64,000 nucleotides of DNA from Desulfobulbaceae bacterium (lineage in GTDB: Bacteria; Desulfobacterota; Desulfobulbia; Desulfobulbales; SURF-16), in the NCBI GenBank assembly GCA_020444175.1, contig JAHLLM010000007.1, positions 62,001 to 126,000 of the forward strand, given 5' to 3'. The notes beneath the pieces were generated by a model that was not told where the DNA came from, did not search any database, and worked only from the letters and a program-made list of their open reading frames with translations. Made by a program: the position numbers and the translations under genes. Of this stretch, positions 52,369 to 61,768 are shown one piece after another (positions within the stretch are counted from its first letter, which is position 1; each line of letters opens with the position of its first letter).

Positions 52369-53409
52369 TTAAGCAACCCCTTCCGCAACAGCAGCTTCAT
52401 CCTTGACAGCCGGAGCATCAGGATTGTTATCCTTGAGTAACCGAAGGATATGGTCATGCACCTTGTTTCTTGACAACTCATCTGCAACGTGGAGTGCATT
52501 TTTGATGGCCAGCTTGTTTGAACGCCCATGGCATATAACCCCGGCACCATTAAATCCAAGCAGCGGAGCACCGCCGTATTCGGCATAATCCACTCTCTTT
52601 TTGAAATTACTGAATGCCTTGCGGGCAAGGTAGTATCCCATTTTGGCCTTAAAGGTCTTTGCTATTTCATCGCGCAGCATGGACTGAACCGCCTCAGCCA
52701 GACCTTCGCTTAATTTAAGACACACATTGCCGACAAACCCGTCGCAAACAATGACATCCACATTACCCTGGAAGGTATCACGACCCTCTACATTGCCAAT
52801 AAAATTAAGAGCACTGTCCTGAAAAAGTGTATAGGTGCTCTTGACAAGCGCGTTTCCCTTACTGCCTTCTTCACCTATACTGAGCAATCCGACACGGGGT
52901 TTTTCAGAACCGAACATGATTTGATAAAAGGCGGAGGCCATAATGCCAAACTGAAAAAGGTGATTCGGACGGCAATCAACATTGGCTCCGACATCCATGA
53001 CAACGACAGGGCCTTTTAGGGTGGGAAAGACACTGGCAATACCGGGACGTGATATATTTTTGAGGCGTCCCAGATATTTAATTGCCGCAGCCATGACGGC
53101 ACCGGAGTTGCCGGCACTGACAACTGCGTCTACTTTCCCTTTTTTGAGCAGATCAAAGGCAATAACAATGGAAGAATCTTTCTTTTTGCGAACCGCATCA
53201 ATGGGAGTGTCATTCATCGTAATCACTTGCGTTGTGGGTACAAGATCGATTAAATGAGCCACTTTTTCTTTTTCAAGAATCGGTTGCACCACCTGCTCGT
53301 CGCCAAGCAAAGTAACTTGCAGATCAGTTTCACGAACAGCCAGCGCAGCACCTGCAACAATTTCAGCAGGCCCTCGATCACTCCCCATGGCATCAAGTGC
53401 TATCCGCAC
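52369..53409 (-). CDS. plsX: phosphate acyltransferase PlsX
   Basis: RIALDAMGSDRGP; GNSGAVMAAA; likely GTG start at 53409 preceded by GGAGG. Confidence 0.95.
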   Translation of the reverse strand: MRIALDAMGSDRGPAEIVAGAALAVRETDLQVTLLGDEQVVQPILEKEKVAHLIDLVPTTQVITMNDTPIDAVRKKKDSSIVIAFDLLKKGKVDAVVSAGNSGAVMAAAIKYLGRLKNISRPGIASVFPTLKGPVVVMDVGANVDCRPNHLFQFGIMASAFYQIMFGSEKPRVGLLSIGEEGSKGNALVKSTYTLFQDSALNFIGNVEGRDTFQGNVDVIVCDGFVGNVCLKLSEGLAEAVQSMLRDEIAKTFKAKMGYYLARKAFSNFKKRVDYAEYGGAPLLGFNGAGVICHGRSNKLAIKNALHVADELSRNKVHDHILRLLKDNNPDAPAVKDEAAVAEGVA

Positions 53410-53739
53410 AAATACCTCCACTCCGGCAAGAAAGCTTCCGCTTTCGCCTCATCCAGACAAGCTGGATTCATTAATGGTCCGGATCTTTGCCCTGTCACTG
53501 AAGTTTTTTAGATGTTTGCCAGGCAATATCTGCTTGCGGAAGTTGAGGAGTTGCCTCCTCAGCATTCTCGCATGTGGGAAAAATTCCGCAAATATCAAAG
53601 TCAAAAACCACTCTGTGCAGGTGGCAAAATTCAGGGGACAACAGCCTTCAATTTTTTCTCAAATCGAAAAATAGAGAAAAAATTTTCGCCCCAAAACAGC
53701 TTTGCCAGACAATGCCTATGATCACGAACCCTGTGCAAG

Positions 53740-53931
53740 TTAATCTAAATCTTCATCTCCGAGATCTATCACGGTACGACCTTTATAGGAACCGCAACCG
53801 GAACAGAGACGATGAGGGAGTTTGGGCTCGCCACATTCATCACAGTTGACGACATTAGGTGCTGTCAACGCATCATGAGCACGACGTTTTCTGGTGCGGG
53901 AATGTGAGTGTCTTCTTTTTGGTAAAGCCAT
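53740..53931 (-). CDS. rpmF: 50S ribosomal protein L32
   Basis: MALPKRRHSHSRTRKRRAHDAL; CDECGEPKLPHRLCSGCGSYKGR. Confidence 0.97.
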   Translation of the reverse strand: MALPKRRHSHSRTRKRRAHDALTAPNVVNCDECGEPKLPHRLCSGCGSYKGRTVIDLGDEDLD

Positions 53932-54221
53932 TATTTTTTCCTCCAAACGACGAGTTTATATAACTAGTTTGTAACTATTCAGCGTAAAGCCAAAATTTAG
54001 CTAAAACCACAATTCGCAACTAGTTTTAAGATTAAAAAAGTAATCTCTGTTTCAGTACCAAATGGGAACCAGAGTCTCAATGTTATTTTTGTCGATTCAC
54101 TATAACGGTCTTACATTTATGCCCATGAAGGACAAAAAAGCGCTACCGCCACCTGCTCAACTGTACCTTTTTGGGGTATTTTCACAGTGGCATGGTCAGC
54201 GTCCCGACTTTCTTTTGCAGA

Positions 54222-54737
54222 TTAATCAATCTTCAATTTAGCCAATTGGCTGAAAGGTGATGCTGTTTCCTGCACACATTCACACCGACTTTCGTTAAGA
54301 TTGGCCCCGCAACTGCTGCAGATTCCCTTGCATTGTTTTCTGCATAACTTTTTTATGGGCATAAGCAGATACAATTGTTGCTGCAGCAAATCAACAATAT
54401 CAATCTGCGAATCATGCAGGTTTACCACATCCATTTCATTATCATGACAGAAATGGTCTGACTCGCAAAAATCGGCTTCACTCCTGTCAACAAATTCCAG
54501 ATCAACCTTGAATTCAGCATCAAGCGGCAAATCAAATTCTTCAAGGCAACGATCACAATTTGCACCAACAGTTGTTGTCAGCCTGCCCACAACTATAACC
54601 CGTTGTTCTCCTACTTTCTTTAAAGACAGTGAAGCCAGGGTTTGCCCTTTGTATTGCAATTCACGGGGCAGCCAGGACGTATCTTTGAGGGTAATTGAAA
54701 TTCCCTCATCAGGGATTTCAAAAAAATCTATTTTCAC
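54222..54737 (-). CDS. YceD/DUF177 family protein
   Basis: CDRCLEEFDLPLDAEF; CRKQCKGICSSCGANLNESRCEC; upstream of rpmF. Confidence 0.9.
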   Translation of the reverse strand: MKIDFFEIPDEGISITLKDTSWLPRELQYKGQTLASLSLKKVGEQRVIVVGRLTTTVGANCDRCLEEFDLPLDAEFKVDLEFVDRSEADFCESDHFCHDNEMDVVNLHDSQIDIVDLLQQQLYLLMPIKKLCRKQCKGICSSCGANLNESRCECVQETASPFSQLAKLKID

Positions 54738-54852
54738 AGGTTGCTCCCCAATTTAGATAAAACGCAACGGAACAAGAAATTATAAATAAAATTAATTTCT
54801 TGTCAAGAGCTTTCCTGCAACAATAAAAAATAGAAACTTGAAATGAGATTGA

Positions 54853-55317
54853 TTAGAGAATTTCTGCCAGGCGGGAACCAGACTGTTGAAGACGCAGGCC
54901 AGTAATCTCTGAAATATACATAAGAAGTTTCATTCCTAATGCCGGATCCTCATTCATGATTCCATGTGCATTGTCATGTGTCAGAATGAGAGCATGAGAC
55001 GTTTCTTTGGCAACCAGAGTAACAGACCGATTCAATGAAGTTACAATAGAATGTTCTCCAAAAAGGGCTCCATTTTCCAATATGCCCAGGAGAATATGTT
55101 TCCCTGGAAATTCTGTCTCTTTTTTTACGACAATTTTTCCTCTGACCAAAAAACCCATATATCCACCAGCATCTCCCTGTCTCCATATCGTTGTTTTTCC
55201 AGGATACAACCTGGAATCACATGAACTGAATATTTTTTGGGACTCACTCTCGGTAAATATCGGGAAAGCGGAACAAAACTCATCGCTGGTTATCTGATAA
55301 TCATCTTTGCTAGTCAA
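54853..55317 (-). CDS. cyclic nucleotide-binding domain protein
   Basis: TTIWRQGDAGGYMGFLVRGKIVV...LGILENGALFGEHSIVTSLNRSVTLVAKETSHALIL. Confidence 0.85.
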   Translation of the reverse strand: MTSKDDYQITSDEFCSAFPIFTESESQKIFSSCDSRLYPGKTTIWRQGDAGGYMGFLVRGKIVVKKETEFPGKHILLGILENGALFGEHSIVTSLNRSVTLVAKETSHALILTHDNAHGIMNEDPALGMKLLMYISEITGLRLQQSGSRLAEIL

Positions 55318-55371
55318 TTAAATCTCCACTGATGATTATGCAACGTTGACGGTTTCATATTCATGCCCTTT

Positions 55372-55515
55372 AGCAGGTTGTTGAAAAACTACTGCGCTTG
55401 CTGATACTGCGTCAAAATTCGGCTCAAAATGCTCATTTACTCCATGTAAACTGCGCTTTTTCGCCTCATTTTTCCTTGTCTCCGCTTCGCTCGCTACATT
55501 TTTCAACAGCCTGCT
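55372..55515. repeat. palindromic repeat (AGCAGGYTGTTGAAAAA type)
   Basis: AGCAGGTTGTTGAAAAAC ... TTTTTCAACAGCCTGCT terminal inverted repeats. Confidence 0.75.
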
Positions 55516-55562
55516 AGGGGTGAAACCCCACTTAACCACCGATGACAGGCATATCACTTCCA

Positions 55563-56180
55563 TCAACTTTCTTCCTTTTCAATTATCTGGATCTTCTCAT
55601 CAAGCCGTTTGACAAGTCCTGCATATTTTTCCTTTTTCAAAATACTCCGAAACTGGCTGCGATAGTTTCGAACTAGACTGACTCCTTCAATAACCACGTC
55701 ATACACCCGCCATTCATCTCCGGAGATAATGAGTTTATACTGTATGGGAATCTCCAAATCATTATGCCTTATTGACGTATCAACAGCAGCTTTATTCTTG
55801 ACAATTGATTCATTTGAAAAAACAACCTCCTCGTTCGAGTAGGCTTCTATTTTATTTATATATGTATTTTCGAGAAGTTGAGAAAAAACATGGATGAAAT
55901 ACTTTTTTTCCTGCTCGTTTCTTCTTCTCCATTCCTTAGCAAGTGTACGTCGAGCCATCTCCTCAAAATCAAAACGATGCCGGACAACTGCCAGGATAAG
56001 CATCCTTCTTTCCTTTCTGTTTTCCGGCAGCTTCAACCTTTCATGATTCAGAATGACCATAATTTCCTCTACAGTACAGCGCATAGAGGCCTCCGGGCCA
56101 TATGCCGGAGGTTGTCCGAAACACAAGGAAGGGACAAAGAGGGACAGAAATGATAAAAAAAGAACTCTTTTCATGGTCAC
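55563..56180 (-). CDS. MlaC-family phospholipid-binding protein, copy 2
   Basis: Signal peptide; FDFEEMARRTLAKEWRRRNEQEKKYFIHVFSQLLENTYINKIEAYSNEEVVF...VIEGVSLVRNYRSQF. Confidence 0.9.
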   Translation of the reverse strand: MTMKRVLFLSFLSLFVPSLCFGQPPAYGPEASMRCTVEEIMVILNHERLKLPENRKERRMLILAVVRHRFDFEEMARRTLAKEWRRRNEQEKKYFIHVFSQLLENTYINKIEAYSNEEVVFSNESIVKNKAAVDTSIRHNDLEIPIQYKLIISGDEWRVYDVVIEGVSLVRNYRSQFRSILKKEKYAGLVKRLDEKIQIIEKEES

Positions 56181-56200
56181 GCAACTGGTTCGTTAGTCAA

Positions 56201-57016
56201 TCAATAAACACTTTGATTCTTGTTCAGATCTTTCACTTTACTGTCACGGTGCTGAAGATATGCATCACGGAGTGCTATATAGGGATCAAAAGATGCCTCT
56301 TTAAAAGCCTCATAATCACCAATAACAAGGGAAGTATTGTTTATACTGTCAAGAGCGTAGGCTGCCATGCCGATCCCCTCATCATCCTGATACAGATAAT
56401 AAAGTGGCGACAGAAAGGAATCACCGGCAAATCCAACAGTATCCCTCAAGGTAGAAGGACCCAAAAATGGCCAGCAGAAATAAATACCATTGCCCACACC
56501 GTAGACAGCGAGAGTCTGCCCAAAGTCTTCATCTTTTATCTGCAAGTCGAAAACATCTTTGGCAGGGTCACCGAATCCAGCAACACCTGCTGTTGTGTTT
56601 ATAAAAAAACGGGACAGCTCTATTCCGGCATTTTGAAATTTGCCCTGCAAAACATTATTAACTATCCGCACAGGTGCAAGCAGGTTGTGAAATGCATTCC
56701 TGACACATATACGAAAGTCCTTGGGAATTGCCGCGCCATATACCCTGGCAGCTGGTTTCAAAGCCCAGAAGTAAAGTTTGTCATTAAAATGAAAGAAAAA
56801 ACGGTTGACCGGCTCCAGGGGATCACTGACTTCAACACCGAATTCCATTTCATCATCAAAATCAAAGTCGTCTTCCATGAAACCTGGTGATTCTTCCCCA
56901 TATGCAACAGAGGAAGCAATACAGGGCATTCCCATATCGGTTATCTTCACACCGGATGGCTGAAAGGTAAACAATAGAGTAAAGATGATAAGATTCAAAA
57001 AATAAAATGTTCTCAC
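56201..57016 (-). CDS. mlaA: MlaA/VacJ-family lipid-asymmetry protein
   Basis: DPLEPVNRFFFHFNDKLYFWALKPAARVYG; ELSRFFINTTAGVAGFGDPA; GVGNGIYFCWPFLGPSTLRDTVG. Confidence 0.93.
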   Translation of the reverse strand: MRTFYFLNLIIFTLLFTFQPSGVKITDMGMPCIASSVAYGEESPGFMEDDFDFDDEMEFGVEVSDPLEPVNRFFFHFNDKLYFWALKPAARVYGAAIPKDFRICVRNAFHNLLAPVRIVNNVLQGKFQNAGIELSRFFINTTAGVAGFGDPAKDVFDLQIKDEDFGQTLAVYGVGNGIYFCWPFLGPSTLRDTVGFAGDSFLSPLYYLYQDDEGIGMAAYALDSINNTSLVIGDYEAFKEASFDPYIALRDAYLQHRDSKVKDLNKNQSVY

Positions 57017-57038
57017 GACAGCCTCTTTTTTGGGATTC

Positions 57039-57671
57039 CTATTCCTCTCTATCCTTCAACTTGTTCTCGCGTATTTTTTCCTCCATACGCTTAACAAGCT
57101 CTGAATAGGATTCATTCATCAAGATCTGCTTAAACTGTTGCCGGTAATTTTTCACAAGGCTAACACCTTCAATGATAATATCATAAATGAGCCATTCCTC
57201 TTTATTTTTTTTTACCTTATAGGTAATGGGAATTTCCATCTGGTCTTTAAGGATCTGGCTGTAAACCACTGCTTTTTCTCCGTAAACTTTTTGTTTCAGA
57301 AAAACAACCTCTTCATCAGAATAGGATTTGATCTTGTGGATATAGGTATGCTCCAGAACCTGGGAAAAGAGCCCGATGAAATGTTGTCTTTCATCTGCAG
57401 CCAGCTTTTTCCAGTACCTGGCCAGGACACTTCTTGCCAGAGTCGTAGAGTCAAATCGTTGTGTAATGACACTGACAACCTTTTCTTTTTTTTGAGGCCA
57501 TCCGCCATAAAGGCTATCATCTGTTTTAAGAATTCCAAGGATTTCATCCATTGTCACCCGCAACTGGTCTATCGGCTCCGAGGAAGCCCGACATACTGTA
57601 GACGAAACAAGCAAGGCGCACAAGACCCCCACGAATATTCGGAAACAGAAAACCTGTTTTATGTGCTTCAA
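57039..57671 (-). CDS. MlaC-family phospholipid-binding protein, copy 1
   Basis: Signal peptide; FDSTTLARSVLARYWKKLAADERQHFIGLFSQVLEHTYIHKI...IIEGVSLVKNYRQQF. Confidence 0.92.
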   Translation of the reverse strand: MKHIKQVFCFRIFVGVLCALLVSSTVCRASSEPIDQLRVTMDEILGILKTDDSLYGGWPQKKEKVVSVITQRFDSTTLARSVLARYWKKLAADERQHFIGLFSQVLEHTYIHKIKSYSDEEVVFLKQKVYGEKAVVYSQILKDQMEIPITYKVKKNKEEWLIYDIIIEGVSLVKNYRQQFKQILMNESYSELVKRMEEKIRENKLKDREE

Positions 57672-57759
57672 ATGGCTAATATCAGCACCTCATACGAAGT
57701 ATTTTTAATAAGATGTATTTTTTTAAAAAAATTTTTCCCAGGCAAATCAGAAACCAGTC

Positions 57760-58206
57760 TTAAATGTCGCCAAAAATATATTTGCTGATTAACTCCTCAA
57801 GATCAACTGCGGACTCTGTTTCGGTGAGGATATCCCCTTCCTTCAGGATAATATCAGATCCCCCCTGACTGATACGTATATACTTGTCGCCAATGATGCC
57901 CTGGGTTTTAATTGAGGCAATGGCATCATCTGTAACTTTAATGTCATTCGACAGATAGAGAGAGACCCTGGCCAGCTCATCATCTGTCAGTTTGATATCC
58001 GACACCCTGCCCACATCAACTCCGGCAATGGAAATGACTGCACCTTTTTTTAATCCGGAAACACTGTCAAAATCTGCATAAAGTGTGTAATTAGTACTCT
58101 TTGAGAAGACAGAAAACTCGCCGAATTGTAATGATATATAGGCAAAAGCCAGAAACCCGGCAATTAAAAATAATCCTACGAAAAATTCAAAATTTGCTTT
58201 TTTCAT
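57760..58206 (-). CDS. mlaD: MlaD (MCE-domain) protein
   Basis: N-terminal TM; YTLYADFDSVSGLKKGAVISIAGVDVGRV; TQGIIGDKYIRISQGG. Confidence 0.94.
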   Translation of the reverse strand: MKKANFEFFVGLFLIAGFLAFAYISLQFGEFSVFSKSTNYTLYADFDSVSGLKKGAVISIAGVDVGRVSDIKLTDDELARVSLYLSNDIKVTDDAIASIKTQGIIGDKYIRISQGGSDIILKEGDILTETESAVDLEELISKYIFGDI

Positions 58207-58979
58207 ATTTTTTGTTCCATATCCCTGCTTGAATAAATATGCCCCATGGTTTCCACGGCAAAAGAAATCACATCAGGATCATCACTTTCCGGTATTTCTT
58301 CAGGACTGGAAAATGTTGCCATTTTTCCATTGGTGAGCAGGATGACCCGGTCTGCCAGGTTAAAAACCTTGGGAATATCGTGACTGACTATAATTGAAGT
58401 GTATCCGTACTGCTTCTGGGTTTTATAAAACAGACGGTAGATTTCCAGCGTAATATGGGGATCAAGACCGGTGGTTGGCTCATCAAAAAGCATAATCTCC
58501 GGTTGCAACATAAGAGCCCTTGCCAGTCCTACCCTTTTTTTCATTCCACCACTCAATTGGGCAGGGAATTTATCACCATGTCCACCCAGATTAAACTGAG
58601 CAAGCATTTCATGGACACGCTGATCTATGTCTGCTGATTTATAGGCGGTTCTTTCCTTCAAGGGTAAAGCAAGATTTTCATATACTGACATGGAATCAAG
58701 AAGGGCAGCTCCCTGAAAGAGCACTCCGAAATTCTTGCGCACATCATTTAAATGCCGCCTTTTCAGTTTCGTTATATCTTGGCCGGCAATAATAATTTGA
58801 CCTGAATCAGGCTGAAGAAGTCCCAGAATAAGCTTCAAAGTGACACTTTTCCCCTGCCCGCTGCCTCCGGCAATAACGGTTGTTTTGCCAATCTCAAAAG
58901 AGACGTTTACCCCGTCAAGAACCCGTTGGTCCCCAAAGGATTTAACAACATTATGAAACTCAATAACTGCCTTACTCAT
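58203..58979 (-). CDS. mlaF: Mla ABC transporter ATPase
   Basis: Walker A GGSGQGKSVTLK, LSGGMKKRVGLARAL, LFDEPTTGLDP; start refined to MSKAVIEF. Confidence 0.95.
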   Translation of the reverse strand: MSKAVIEFHNVVKSFGDQRVLDGVNVSFEIGKTTVIAGGSGQGKSVTLKLILGLLQPDSGQIIIAGQDITKLKRRHLNDVRKNFGVLFQGAALLDSMSVYENLALPLKERTAYKSADIDQRVHEMLAQFNLGGHGDKFPAQLSGGMKKRVGLARALMLQPEIMLFDEPTTGLDPHITLEIYRLFYKTQKQYGYTSIIVSHDIPKVFNLADRVILLTNGKMATFSSPEEIPESDDPDVISFAVETMGHIYSSRDMEQKI

Positions 58980-59764
58980 AACATTATTGCCGTAATCAAA
59001 TAATCCCATATCAATACGGAAATTGAGGAAACAACAACAGCATTGGTAGTGGCACGGCTGACCCCCTCGGCACCAAAACCGGCATTGCGCAGGATGTTTA
59101 CAAAATAGCCCTTCCCTGTACATATCCACACGACAAGCAAAGCAAAAACAAAGGATTTGACAATACCAAGATTGATATCGAGATTCACAACGCTCTGCTC
59201 AATTCCTGAATGAAAGGCACCCGGATTAACGCCCAGAAGAATAACTCCTGCTATGTAACCACCCACTATGCCAATGATATTAAAAAACTGGGTAAGTATC
59301 GGAATAGAAATAATCGTTGCCAGAAACTTGGGTGTGATAAGATAGCGAAAGGGATCCACAGCCATACATTCCAAGGCGTCAAGCTGTTCTGAATTTCTCA
59401 TAATACCAATCTCAGCGCACATTGCCGAACCGGCGCGTCCAATGACCATGAGAGCTGTCAACACAGGCCCGAGTTCTCGGATCAGACTGAGGGCAACAGC
59501 AGAACCAAGCAACCCTTCAGAACCGAATTTACGCAAGGTATAATACCCTTGCAGTCCCAGAACCATGCCGGTAAAAAGGGCTGTAAAAAATATTACCCAG
59601 ACCGAATCAGCGCCAATAATCCTGATCTGACGGACAACTTCCCTGAAACGGAAAGGTCGGGCAAATATCCCTCTCAGGGCGGACAACAGAAAAATCCCCA
59701 TCCGTCCCTGGTCGCGGATCATGTAGAGAAACGAATCCCCTATCCTGGCAATGAAAGAAAACAT
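58976..59764 (-). CDS. mlaE: Mla ABC transporter permease
   Basis: SLIRELGPVLTALMVIGRAGSAMCAEIGIMRNSEQLDALECMAVDP; start tentative. Confidence 0.94.
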   Translation of the reverse strand: MFSFIARIGDSFLYMIRDQGRMGIFLLSALRGIFARPFRFREVVRQIRIIGADSVWVIFFTALFTGMVLGLQGYYTLRKFGSEGLLGSAVALSLIRELGPVLTALMVIGRAGSAMCAEIGIMRNSEQLDALECMAVDPFRYLITPKFLATIISIPILTQFFNIIGIVGGYIAGVILLGVNPGAFHSGIEQSVVNLDINLGIVKSFVFALLVVWICTGKGYFVNILRNAGFGAEGVSRATTNAVVVSSISVLIWDYLITAIML

Positions 59765-59949
59765 TGATAAATTGATGCCCGTATGATTCAACCGATTAAT
59801 ATGAGTTGATAAAATAATGTATTTTTAAATATGCATAAAATTGCTATCTTCTCATAAGATATTTGCCTTGTAAATGTCAAGTTATTCCTCTACCTCAAGG
59901 CACCACAAAAAGGTCTTTAAGATCAAATAATTACTTACATAAAATTACT

Positions 59950-61629
59950 ATGAAATGCGCCCTTGTCGGATTTAATTGCCGATATACACACTCCACCCTC
60001 AGCCTTTTCTACCTCAGGAAGGCCCTGGAAAAAAATTCGCCATTTACCGACATTTCCCTTTACCAGCTCACAATTAATGACCCTTATTTTTCCGCACTCG
60101 TCAAGTTGAGTAAAACTGAAGCTGATATCTTTTTTTTCTCCGTTTATATATGGAACAGTACCCTTGTGTTGCGCCTCATCAACGACCTGGCAAAAGCTTT
60201 ACCATCGTCACGATTCATACTTGGAGGTCCACAAGTTGCAATTTTCACACCATCAGAACTCCCGCCGCACACAACATGCGTCACAGGTGAAGTTGAGGGA
60301 CTGCCGGCAGATTTTTATAATGACCTGAAAAACAGGGCTTTAAAAAAACACTATCAAGCCTTAAAAACAGACTCATTCCCTTCGCCATATCAAGGGGATG
60401 ACTTCAATCAACATCTGCGAAACAGACACATCTATTACGAATCATCCAGAGGATGTCCGTATTCGTGTAGCTACTGCCTTTCCTCAACTGAAACGGGTGT
60501 CCGCTACAAAGACATGAAACAAGTCAAAGAGGAACTTCTGTTTATCCTGAACAACCGCCCCACTACACTGAGGTTCATCGACAGAACCTATAATTCTTCT
60601 CCGGACAGGGCCCTTGAAATCTGGAAATTTCTCAAAAAAAATTCCCTTCACACCACCTTTCATTTTGAAATATCGCCGGATATCTTTTCAGAAGAAATGT
60701 TTGCCTTTCTTGAAACCGTGCCAAACGGTCTTTTCCAGTTTGAAATTGGAATCCAGTCCACAAACAGCCAAACCCTGGCTGCCATAAATAGAAAAACAGA
60801 GCTTGAAAGGACGAAGGAAAACATCAAACGGCTGGTTCAACTCGGCACGATACATCTGCACGTGGATCTCATTCTGGGCTTACCGCATGAAACAATGGCA
60901 TCATTTGAAAAATCATTTACAGATGTTTTCAGCCTGCAGGCCCATTACATTCAAATGGGTTTATTAAAAGTACTCCCGAACACTCCTGTCAGCAAACAGG
61001 TGGATGATTTCTCTTTAGCGCATTGCGCTCTCCCTCCCTACGAAATTCTTTCAACAAAATGGATGAACCACAAAGAGCTGAGCACACTGTACCTGTTCGG
61101 GGAATGCGTTGAAGCTTTTTACAATAATCGTTTTTTTAAATCCTTTTTCAAGTATATACAAAACAGCGGCCGGAACGGATTTCATTTTTTTATGGAACTT
61201 GTCACGTTCTGCAACCGGGAAAACTTCTTTGAACGTGCTAAAAATCAACGTTTTATGAGCCAACTTCTTTACAGCTTCAGCAAACAGCTTGTGCCCCACA
61301 GCAGTATCCTGCAAGAACTCCTTGTATTTGATTGGCTGCATAGCGGGAATCGTTTCCTGCCCAACCATCTCAGCAGCCTGCAAACAGCCCCAAAAGATGA
61401 GAGAAACCGCCTCTGGCACTCACTTCCCCAGGATTTGCCGCCTTTTTACAGCTCAAAAACACGAAACCACTTCTTCAAACAATCGTTTTTCCTGTCTTTT
61501 TCAAGGGAAGTCTTGGCAGAACTTGAATTTGATCCAGGGGAAAAAAACAGAGGAACACTCTGTTTTCTGATAGATAAAGAAAGCTCTGTAATGGACTATT
61601 GTAAAGTCTTACTGGTACCGGAAAATTAA
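59950..61629 (+). CDS. B12-binding-domain radical SAM protein (DUF4080-type)
   Basis: N-terminal cobalamin-binding-like fold; ESSRGCPYSCSYCLSS radical SAM CxxxCxxC; start refined to ATG 59950. Confidence 0.88.
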   Translation: MKCALVGFNCRYTHSTLSLFYLRKALEKNSPFTDISLYQLTINDPYFSALVKLSKTEADIFFFSVYIWNSTLVLRLINDLAKALPSSRFILGGPQVAIFTPSELPPHTTCVTGEVEGLPADFYNDLKNRALKKHYQALKTDSFPSPYQGDDFNQHLRNRHIYYESSRGCPYSCSYCLSSTETGVRYKDMKQVKEELLFILNNRPTTLRFIDRTYNSSPDRALEIWKFLKKNSLHTTFHFEISPDIFSEEMFAFLETVPNGLFQFEIGIQSTNSQTLAAINRKTELERTKENIKRLVQLGTIHLHVDLILGLPHETMASFEKSFTDVFSLQAHYIQMGLLKVLPNTPVSKQVDDFSLAHCALPPYEILSTKWMNHKELSTLYLFGECVEAFYNNRFFKSFFKYIQNSGRNGFHFFMELVTFCNRENFFERAKNQRFMSQLLYSFSKQLVPHSSILQELLVFDWLHSGNRFLPNHLSSLQTAPKDERNRLWHSLPQDLPPFYSSKTRNHFFKQSFFLSFSREVLAELEFDPGEKNRGTLCFLIDKESSVMDYCKVLLVPEN

Positions 61630-61700
61630 TTTTTATTCCAAATAGATACGAGATTATCGCGCCATTTCTCAACACCCTGACGGTTCATAAAAAATGAAGC

Positions 61701-61742
61701 AAAAAAAAAGTTTACCCTTCATCAAAAAAAGGTAAACTTTCT
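61701..61742 (-). terminator. Rho-independent terminator downstream of the MamK-like gene
   Basis: Minus strand AAAGTTTACC...GGTAAACTTTTTTTTT. Confidence 0.85.
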
Positions 61743-61768
61743 GCAAAACGAGAGATTCGCTTTAAAAA

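Noticed and set aside
56102-56890. 262-aa plus-strand ORF
   Set aside because: Antisense to mlaA and the start of mlaC2; no family signature.
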